A stretch of DNA of 14,145 nucleotides, taken from assembly GCA_030605895.1 (NCBI GenBank), contig JAUWHL010000207.1, positions 1 through 14,145 of the forward strand, in the 5' to 3' direction. The position numbers and the translations under genes are program-made. The notes under the pieces are model-generated. The model was not told the DNA's origin. It did no database searches and saw only the letters and a list, made by a program, of their open reading frames with translations. Source of the DNA: Promethearchaeota archaeon (GTDB lineage: Archaea > Asgardarchaeota > Lokiarchaeia > Sigyniarchaeales > SOKP01). Positions 7,304 through 13,210 of this stretch are shown here, in pieces (position 1 is the stretch's first letter; each line of letters starts with the position of its first letter).

Positions 7304-8095
7304 ATGGATAATAAAGATTTCATTTTGTATGAACCAAAAGGGCGTATTGCTACAATTACAATAAACAGGCCGGATAAGGCGAATGCGTGCAATGTCCCGA
7401 TGTTAAAATCTATATATCAAAATTTAATTGATGCAGATGAAGACGAGAAAGTTAAATGTATTTTGATTAAGAGTACAGGGCAAAGATTCTTCTCGGCAGG
7501 GTATGATCTTAAAGAAATACAAGGTTCTCCTGAAAAAGTAGCCCAAATAACTGAATGGGGCAGAAAAGTCAATGAGACTATTGTTCTTATGAAAAAACCA
7601 GTAATTACACAAATCCAAGGAATTGCTATAGGATTTGGTGTGATGGTCATTTTAGCCTCTGATTTAAGGATTTTTGCTGATAGAACCGCTGATGAATTAT
7701 ATTTGAGATTACCAGAACTCGCTATCTCAGCTTTTCCTCAGACTGGAGCAACTCTCTTACCCTTATTGGGACTCGGTTTGGCCTATGCAAAGAATCTTCT
7801 TTTTACAACGGATAAATTTGGTGTGAAGGAATTACAGAACATCAATTTTCCGACAAGGATTTTTCCACTCGATCAACTTGATATTGAAACTCTTAATTTC
7901 GCGAAAGAGATAGTTAAATATCAGACAAAATTCATCTTCTTTACAAAAACCATGTTAACGATTATGAATAAAGCCTATATTAAATCATGCTTTGATTTGG
8001 AAGATGAATGTGGGAAAGCCGCTTATGACACAAGGAAAAAAACTATGAAGGAACTAGACGATTTTATAAAGGGTTTACATGAAAATTATCCCTAA
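7304..8095 (+). CDS. Enoyl-CoA hydratase/isomerase (crotonase) family protein
   Basis: This 263-residue protein has the crotonase length and order of motifs: ITINRPDKANACN (18-30), the first oxyanion-hole block FFSAGYDLKEI (62-72), the second GIAIGFGVMVILASDLRIFA (106-125), and LPELAI (136-141). The family acts on acyl-CoA thioesters: hydration, isomerisation, hydrolysis and others. Compared with rat enoyl-CoA hydratase, the catalytic Glu144 in GGGCEL is replaced by Met114, while the Glu164 position is kept (Glu138). One glutamate is typical of isomerases and other non-hydratase members, so a simple hydratase label would be risky. No acyl-CoA dehydrogenase or thiolase lies beside it. It appears to be a single-gene unit with a TATA box upstream and a T-run just after the stop. 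Confidence 0.9.
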   Translation: MDNKDFILYEPKGRIATITINRPDKANACNVPMLKSIYQNLIDADEDEKVKCILIKSTGQRFFSAGYDLKEIQGSPEKVAQITEWGRKVNETIVLMKKPVITQIQGIAIGFGVMVILASDLRIFADRTADELYLRLPELAISAFPQTGATLLPLLGLGLAYAKNLLFTTDKFGVKELQNINFPTRIFPLDQLDIETLNFAKEIVKYQTKFIFFTKTMLTIMNKAYIKSCFDLEDECGKAAYDTRKKTMKELDDFIKGLHENYP

Positions 8096-8105
8096 TTTTT
8101 TTTTT
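8096..8105 (+). terminator. T-run terminator after the crotonase-fold gene
   Basis: Ten consecutive T follow the TAA stop directly. A second eight-T tract is at 8153-8160. U-rich tracts without a strong hairpin are the usual archaeal terminator. Confidence 0.5.
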
Positions 8106-8405
8106 AAATTGTATTATCCAGTTGAAATTTTATTGAATCAACCCCAAGTAAATTTTTTTTAGTAGATACTACTGAACTTTTTACTTAATGATTTATAAGT
8201 GTTTTTGGAAACTATGTTTCTTGTGGAGTATAAAGTTAAAGTCGTATAATATGTGTGTGATATGTTTTTTGCATATTACACGATGTTATAATCGATTTGT
8301 ATTTTATATTACTAGGAACTATATGCCGATAGTCATAATGAGTATATTAATAAACATATCTCGATGACTTATCATAATTAAAAAAAGAGGTTGTGTGTGG
8401 AAAAA
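8106..8405. other. Intergenic region with an extended imperfect hairpin
   Basis: No gene is seen here. The main feature is an inverted repeat at 8243-8294. The central stem is GTGTGATATG (8255-8264) with CATATTACAC (8272-8281), ten pairs counting one G-U, with a seven-base loop TTTTTTG. It extends outward past an internal loop through TATAA (8245-8249) with TTATA (8286-8290) and CG with CG. It lies 112-163 bases before the small orphan and may be an operator or a 5' leader structure for it. GAGG at 8387-8390 precedes that gene. Confidence 0.4.
8243..8294. repeat. Imperfect inverted repeat / potential hairpin
   Basis: A ten-pair core stem (one G-U) with a T-rich seven-base loop, extended by five plus two further pairs across an internal loop and a two-base bulge. 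It is isolated in a non-coding gap and upstream of a small gene, so it could act as an operator or an RNA leader structure. Confidence 0.45.
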
Positions 8406-8705
8406 ATGAGTATGTATCGATCATATCTTTTGAAGAACAATTTCTGGGCTAAAAAAGGGAATGAGAAATTACCAGGAACCGAAAAAGTCTTTATAAAACA
8501 TGATTCTGAAGTAGGAGGAATTTACGCGATAATTGAAAACGAAAAGAAAGGCGTTAAGATTATGGCTGAAGGGAGAGATTACTTTTTTAACAACTTTGAT
8601 AAGCTTGATTCATTTTTGACTCGACTTCAGCAGAGGAAAGATAATTTCATGAAAATTCTTCGAAGGAAAGATATTTCGCAGAAATTAAGGATGTTAGATA
8701 TTTAG
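8406..8705 (+). CDS. Small basic protein of unknown function
   Basis: This 99-residue frame starts at ATG 8406 (MSMYRSYLLKNNFWAKKGNE). GAGGT at 8387-8391 would suit a GTG start at 8397 even better by spacing, adding three residues; TTG at 8391 is also in frame. The first 60 residues look like a small alpha/beta unit (KVFIKHDSEVGGIYAIIENE, then GVKIMAEGRDYFF). A basic helical tail follows from about 66, with LTRLQQRKDNFMKILRRKD. The basic helix could bind nucleic acid. No membrane segment is seen. I do not recognise the family. It stands alone between the crotonase gene and the convergent tryptophanase gene, with a hairpin upstream. Confidence 0.6.
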   Translation: MSMYRSYLLKNNFWAKKGNEKLPGTEKVFIKHDSEVGGIYAIIENEKKGVKIMAEGRDYFFNNFDKLDSFLTRLQQRKDNFMKILRRKDISQKLRMLDI

Positions 8706-8775
8706 ATATATTTTTATCAAATTTCTTCACTTTTTTAAAGAGTAAGAATTAGGTTAATTTTAATTCTATTTAGTT

Positions 8776-10389
8776 TTAATCATTATAAATAGGTTGAAGT
8801 CCTGTTTGAAAATGTCGTAATCTTAGTTCTGCTCCTCGAGAAATTCTAACTTTGGGAATTTTTTCTTTATTATGGTAAAGTTCAGTAATAGCCGCCACGG
8901 CATAATCGATATGAGAAGCACTATACACATTCCTAGGCACAGCAAATCTGACTAAATTCAGAATTCCTTTCCGCTGTTGAGGAGTTTTTTTATCCCACTC
9001 AAAGGCGAATGGTCCTAACTCGCAAGCTCTAATTCCATAATTTTTAAGAAGTTCTATTGTAAATCCAACACCTCCTAAATCTTCTAGTCTCATATCTGAA
9101 CCTTCAAAAAATTTATCCATATTTAAGTATACCGCATGACCCCCAGCAGGAAGAATAACAGGAATCCCATTCTGAGCCAATTTTCTAGCAAATTCTCTAA
9201 CTTGAGATTTTCGTTCATTTAAATAAGGTTCTTGAATTACTTCATAAAGACCTGCTGCTAACGCCATAATATCTCTGCCAGACATTCCTCCATAAGAATC
9301 ATTCCCGAATGTTAGGATCTGCCTTTCTTTTAATTTAATTCCAATATCTTCATCAATAGAAAATTTTCTATGAAATACTCCTCTATCTTTAAAGAAAAAT
9401 CCTCCTCCAATATTTGCTAGGCCGTCTTTCTTGAAGCTAATTGTAAATCCATCAACATATGAAAACATTTCTTTAACAATACTTAGTATCGAGCGATTTT
9501 TGTACCCCTCTTCAAATTCTTTTATAAAATTTGCATTCTCACTAAAGCGACAGGCATCAAAGAATAACGGTATATCATATTTTTCCGCAATTTTATGAAC
9601 CTCTTTTATATTTTTCATGGCGACGGGTTGACCTGCTGCTGTATTATTAGTAATCGTAATATAAATTAATGGAATAGATTCGACACCTTTATCTTGGATT
9701 AAATTTTCTAGACCTTTAACATCTATATTACCTTTAAAGGGATTTCTTCTATCCATCTCATTATAAGGAAAATCATCCAGTAAATTTTCTGAAAATAAAT
9801 TTATAGCCTTAATACCATTTGCTACAATATTAGCTTCAGTGGTATCAAAGTGTCCGTTATTTGGAATATAGTATGTAATATCTTTATTTTTCTGTTTTAA
9901 TATAGGAGCGATAGTTGAGAATAGTAAGTGTTCAGCACATCGTCCTTGTGGAACAATGAAAGCATTAGGACGTACCAATTGATGAGTCCCTCCATTTACA
10001 AAGCCTCCTTCATACGAGGTTATATAAAGTTCATCCATAAGCCTTTTTACATCCGTTTCACCAGTTAGGATTAAATTAATAGCCTTTTTTGGATCATCAC
10101 CTCGTTCGAAGGTATCTCTAACCGCTTCCAAAAGGACATAGTATCCTTTATTACGAGCATATGATTCATCCCCATGGAATAAAGCAGCCCATTGGAAATC
10201 TGTCATCGTTCCAGATCCAGAATCAGACAAAAAGTCTACAAAGATTAGATCTGCGGGAAAAGAAAACATACTATATTCTGTTTTCTCAAGTGCATATTCT
10301 CGTTGTTCCTTGGTAACATATTTAATTGTCCGGACAATTAGAGGTTTGTTTGCCGGGACTGGAACGCCTAACTCCTCTTGTGTTTTCAA
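8776..10389 (-). CDS. tnaA: Tryptophanase (PLP beta-eliminating lyase) with a large insert
   Basis: The 537-residue protein belongs to the tryptophanase/tyrosine phenol-lyase family, which cleaves L-Trp to indole, pyruvate and ammonia or L-Tyr to phenol. PLP contacts are visible: Gln148-Gly-Arg150 in VPQGRCAE, Asn249 in ITNNTAAGQP, Asp278 and Arg281 in FFDACRFSEN, and the Schiff-base lysine Lys321 in SFKKD. Tyr77 in GDESY matches the catalytic tyrosine (Tyr71 of phenol-lyase). Three substrate positions follow tryptophanase: Asp182 in HFDTT (Thr124 in phenol-lyase), Leu458 in ACELG (Arg381 in phenol-lyase), and His526 in LRHF (E. coli TnaA His463, Phe in phenol-lyase). About 45 extra residues at roughly 96-140 separate the Tyr77 region from the QGR motif, which makes the protein longer than E. 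coli TnaA (471). The start is a TTG preceded by AGGT; no ATG is available upstream, and the next Met (41) would remove conserved residues. Confidence 0.9.
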   Translation of the reverse strand: MKTQEELGVPVPANKPLIVRTIKYVTKEQREYALEKTEYSMFSFPADLIFVDFLSDSGSGTMTDFQWAALFHGDESYARNKGYYVLLEAVRDTFERGDDPKKAINLILTGETDVKRLMDELYITSYEGGFVNGGTHQLVRPNAFIVPQGRCAEHLLFSTIAPILKQKNKDITYYIPNNGHFDTTEANIVANGIKAINLFSENLLDDFPYNEMDRRNPFKGNIDVKGLENLIQDKGVESIPLIYITITNNTAAGQPVAMKNIKEVHKIAEKYDIPLFFDACRFSENANFIKEFEEGYKNRSILSIVKEMFSYVDGFTISFKKDGLANIGGGFFFKDRGVFHRKFSIDEDIGIKLKERQILTFGNDSYGGMSGRDIMALAAGLYEVIQEPYLNERKSQVREFARKLAQNGIPVILPAGGHAVYLNMDKFFEGSDMRLEDLGGVGFTIELLKNYGIRACELGPFAFEWDKKTPQQRKGILNLVRFAVPRNVYSASHIDYAVAAITELYHNKEKIPKVRISRGAELRLRHFQTGLQPIYND

Positions 10390-10635
10390 AATATTTAACC
10401 TATAATTTAAAATTAGAAATTTATTTTGAGTTTTTCAAAGATACTTGAATTTATAATTCTAAATCATTAAAAAATGATTTGTAAGTAGAGCTTAAGAATT
10501 TGAGAAATGAATTATTATTTTATTTAGGAAATGGACTTTTATACTGGTATAGATTTTTAATATTTAGTAAGTCATAATGATTACTTTTAAATGGAATTTT
10601 CTATAGTATTCTAAGGATGTTTTAAATTATATACA
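10390..10635. promoter_or_regulatory. Divergent control region between tryptophanase and hypD-like genes
   Basis: This 246-base spacer must hold both promoters. Two palindromes stand out. AAATCATT (10461-10468) and AATGATTT (10473-10480) form a perfect 8-bp inverted repeat with a 4-base spacer. AGTAA-G-TCAT (10566-10575) and ATGATTACT (10577-10585) form a 9-bp one with one bulged base. Both have TCAT/ATGA at their centre. TTTTATAC at 10537-10544 is a possible TATA box for hypD. No Shine-Dalgarno lies near the ATG at 10636. Joint regulation of the two genes is inference. Confidence 0.4.
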
Positions 10636-12996
10636 ATGAATGAACGAATTGAGAAGTTAAGAAAGCAAAGTCGTGAAGCAACTCCTTATATTTCTTTAGA
10701 ACGTGCATTATTATTAACAGAATTTTATAAAACTGGTGCGGCACATAAGTTTTCACCTCCAGTTGCTAGGGCAAAAGCATTTAAGTATTTAATGGAAAAT
10801 AAAAAGATTTGTATTAATAAAGGGGAATTAATTGTAGGGGAACGCGGTTTAGAACCAAAAGCAACCCCTACTTATCCAGAAGTATGCTGCCACAGCCTAC
10901 ATGATTTAGATATTCTAAATACACGTGAAAAAATTTACTTTGTAGTATCCGAAGATACGAGACAAAAAGCAGAAAATATAATTATTCCATTTTGGAAAGG
11001 AAGATCTATTCGTGATAAAATCTTCTCTCAAGTTGATGATGAATGGATTGATGCATATGAAGCAGGAATTTTCACAGAATTTATGGAACAGAGAGCACCT
11101 GGACATACGGTTGGTGGGAAAAACATATGGAATAAGGGATTTTTAGATTTTAAAGAAGAAATAAAAGAAAGTATTGAAAATCTAGATTTTTACAATGATC
11201 CTGAGGCATTTAATAAGAGGGAGCAGTCAACTGCGATGAATATCGCTGCAGATGCAATAATTTCTTTTGCAGAACGCCACGCACAAGAAGCTAAACACTT
11301 GGCTACCAAGGAATTAGATCCAATTAGAAAAAAAGAGTTAGAAAAAATATCAGAAATTTGTACTTATGTTCCCTCACGAGCTCCAAAAACCTTTTGGGAG
11401 GCACTCCAACATTATTGGTTCATTCATTTAGGTGTTATAACAGAATATAATACTTGGGATTCTTTCAATCCGGGACGCTTAGATCAACATCTATATCCAT
11501 TCTATAAAAAGGATATGGATGATGGTAATTTAACAAGGGAAGAGGCAATAGAATTACTTCAAGCTTTTTGGGTAAAGTTTAATAATCAGCCAGCGCCTCC
11601 TAAAGTTGGTGTGACTGCAGAGGAGAGCAATACTTATACGGATTTTTGTAATATTAATATAGGAGGCCTTAATGAGGATGGTTCCGATGGAGTTAATGAA
11701 ATGTCCTACATGCTCTTAGATGTAATTGAAGGAATGAGGATACTACAACCAAGCAGTAATGTTCAAATTAGTAAAGAGACTCCTGATAAATTCTTAAAAC
11801 GAGCTCTTGAAATCGTTAAAACTGGTTTTGGCCAGCCTTCAGTTTTCAATACCGATGCTATAATTCAAGAATTAACAAGGCAAGGCAAATCCATAATGGA
11901 TGCTCGAAATGGTGGAGCAAGTGGTTGCGTCGAATCCGGTGCCTTCGGAAAAGAAGCTTATATCCTTACAGGATATTTTAATTTAGTAAAAATTCTGGAA
12001 ATCACACTTCATAATGGTTTCGATCCTCGAACTAAAAAACAGATTGGATTGAAGACTGGTGATCCTACGACTTTTGAAACTTTTGATGATTTCTTTGAAG
12101 CTTATACAAACCAAGTTAAACATTTTGTAGACATTAAAATTAAGGGAAATCAAATAATTGAACGTATTTGGGCACAAAATCCAGCACCTTTCCTATCAAT
12201 ATTGATTGAAGATTGTATTAAAAATGGGAAGGATTATAATGATGGTGGAGCGAAATATAACACATCTTATATACAAATAGTCGGAATGGGTAGTATTACA
12301 GATTGTTTAGCTTCATTAAAATATAATGTATTTGATAAAAATATTATATCTATGGAAGATCTAATAAGAATGTTAGATAATAATTTTGATGGATATGATA
12401 TTATCCATCAGAAGTTAATCTATAAAACTCCTAAATACGGGAATGATAATGACTATGCTGATTCAATAACTGCTCAAGTTTTTGAAATTGTTTATAACGC
12501 AATTAATAATCGCCCTAATACTAAAGGTGGAGTACATCGAATTAATCTACTTCCTACAACTGTTCATATTTACTTTGGTCAGGTAACAGGTGCCACTCCA
12601 GATGGCCGTAAAGCTTATACACCTTTATCGGAGGGTATTTCTCCAGTTCAAGGAATGGATATTAATGGCCCAACTGCGGTGATTAAATCTGCTGGAAAAA
12701 TCGATCATCTAAGAACAGGAGGAACCTTATTGAACCAAAAATTTGCACCTTATTTTTTCTCAGATCAAGAAAGAATGAATAAATTGGTTCACTTAATAAG
12801 AACATATTTTAAAATGAATGGACATCATATGCAATTTAATGTGGTTTCAGCAGATACTCTACGAGCTGCTCAGAATAACCCTGAACAATATCGGAACTTA
12901 ATCGTACGAGTAGCAGGATATAGTGATTATTTCATTAATTTAGGTTCCGATTTACAAGATGAAATAATAAGAAGAACAGAGCATGCTTCAATTTAA
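10636..12996 (+). CDS. hypD: Glycyl radical enzyme, trans-4-hydroxy-L-proline dehydratase (HypD-like)
   Basis: The 786-residue protein has the glycyl radical motif IVRVAGYSDYF near the C-terminus with radical Gly761, and the active-site loop ASGCVESGAFG with thiyl Cys431 and Glu433. Compared with Clostridioides difficile HypD as I recall it, the residues that mark this subgroup are in register: His157 in APGHTV, Asp275 in TWDSF, Ser331-Asp336-Phe337 in SNTYTDF, Tyr447 in LTGYFN, and the PTT of LLPTTVHIYFG. Long blocks such as YEAGIFTEFMEQRAPGHTV and FNNQPAPPKVGVT also look HypD-like. The enzyme removes water from hydroxyproline to give pyrroline-5-carboxylate, which P5C reductase turns into proline; it is oxygen-sensitive. 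It needs a radical SAM activase, absent from this window. Other CxE-type glycyl radical dehydratases or lyases are less likely given Asp336. The close likeness to clostridial enzymes suggests transfer from bacteria. Confidence 0.88.
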   Translation: MNERIEKLRKQSREATPYISLERALLLTEFYKTGAAHKFSPPVARAKAFKYLMENKKICINKGELIVGERGLEPKATPTYPEVCCHSLHDLDILNTREKIYFVVSEDTRQKAENIIIPFWKGRSIRDKIFSQVDDEWIDAYEAGIFTEFMEQRAPGHTVGGKNIWNKGFLDFKEEIKESIENLDFYNDPEAFNKREQSTAMNIAADAIISFAERHAQEAKHLATKELDPIRKKELEKISEICTYVPSRAPKTFWEALQHYWFIHLGVITEYNTWDSFNPGRLDQHLYPFYKKDMDDGNLTREEAIELLQAFWVKFNNQPAPPKVGVTAEESNTYTDFCNINIGGLNEDGSDGVNEMSYMLLDVIEGMRILQPSSNVQISKETPDKFLKRALEIVKTGFGQPSVFNTDAIIQELTRQGKSIMDARNGGASGCVESGAFGKEAYILTGYFNLVKILEITLHNGFDPRTKKQIGLKTGDPTTFETFDDFFEAYTNQVKHFVDIKIKGNQIIERIWAQNPAPFLSILIEDCIKNGKDYNDGGAKYNTSYIQIVGMGSITDCLASLKYNVFDKNIISMEDLIRMLDNNFDGYDIIHQKLIYKTPKYGNDNDYADSITAQVFEIVYNAINNRPNTKGGVHRINLLPTTVHIYFGQVTGATPDGRKAYTPLSEGISPVQGMDINGPTAVIKSAGKIDHLRTGGTLLNQKFAPYFFSDQERMNKLVHLIRTYFKMNGHHMQFNVVSADTLRAAQNNPEQYRNLIVRVAGYSDYFINLGSDLQDEIIRRTEHASI

Positions 12997-13017
12997 TACT
13001 CTATTTTATTCTGATTA

Positions 13018-13031
13018 CATAATCGATTATG
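13018..13031. repeat. 14-bp perfect palindrome after the hypD-like gene
   Basis: CATAATCGATTATG is a perfect uninterrupted palindrome 22 bases past the hypD stop and about 70 bases before the operator-like repeats of the next gene. With no loop it is more suited to protein binding than to an RNA hairpin. Confidence 0.45.
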
Positions 13032-13079
13032 ATTATTATTAGAAAACTATCAAAAGATGTATTGCAAAAGGTTAAAAGG

Positions 13080-13087
13080 TTTTTTTT
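13080..13087 (+). terminator. T-run, probable terminator of the hypD-like transcript
   Basis: Eight consecutive T lie 83 bases after the hypD stop and just before the promoter of the next gene. It fits an archaeal U-tract terminator; weak evidence on its own. Confidence 0.4.
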
Positions 13088-13100
13088 GATACAGTAATCA

Positions 13101-13121
13101 TATGTACTTATTCAGTACATA
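13101..13121. promoter_or_regulatory. Operator-like inverted repeat 1 (TATGTAC-N7-GTACATA)
   Basis: A perfect 7-bp inverted repeat with a 7-base spacer (TTATTCA). It ends two bases before the TATA box of the downstream GTPase-RHH gene, so a bound protein would block TBP/TFB. The right half with its spacer end (TCAGTACATA) recurs exactly in repeat 2. Confidence 0.6.
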
Positions 13122-13123
13122 GA

Positions 13124-13131
13124 TTTATAAA
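13124..13131 (+). promoter_or_regulatory. TATA box of the GTPase-RHH gene
   Basis: TTTATAAA is a consensus archaeal TATA box, 80 bases before the ATG at 13211. It places the transcription start near 13153-13156, which coincides with the second operator-like repeat. Confidence 0.65.
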
Positions 13132-13155
13132 GGATTGTTTCTTTAATAATTATAG

Positions 13156-13173
13156 GTACATAATCAGTACATA
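13156..13173. promoter_or_regulatory. Operator-like inverted repeat 2 (GTAC-N7-GTACATA)
   Basis: GTAC-ATAATCA-GTAC shares the layout and the right half TCAGTACATA with repeat 1. The two centres (13111 and 13163) are 52 bp apart, about five helical turns, so both would face the same side of DNA. It lies at the predicted transcription start. Confidence 0.58.
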
Positions 13174-13196
13174 CAATATTTTTTTAATACAAAATT

Positions 13197-13202
13197 GGAG
13201 GT
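13197..13202 (+). promoter_or_regulatory. Strong Shine-Dalgarno GGAGGT before the ATG at 13211
   Basis: GGAGGT with eight bases to the ATG is the best ribosome binding site in the window and fixes the start of the GTPase-RHH gene. Confidence 0.75.
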
Positions 13203-13210
13203 TTAAGATA

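Noticed and set aside
7304..8095. Specific name such as enoyl-CoA hydratase (EC 4.2.1.17)
   Set aside because: The Glu144 position is Met114, so a classical hydratase is doubtful. Only the family level is supported.
8776..10389. Tyrosine phenol-lyase as the name of the beta-eliminating lyase
   Set aside because: The phenol-lyase Arg381, Thr124 and Phe448 positions are Leu, Asp and His here, which is the tryptophanase pattern.
10636..12996. Pyruvate formate-lyase, choline lyase CutC or 4-hydroxyphenylacetate decarboxylase
   Set aside because: Pyruvate formate-lyase has adjacent Cys-Cys rather than CxE. The TYTDF aspartate and several long blocks fit HypD better than CutC or the arylacetate decarboxylases.
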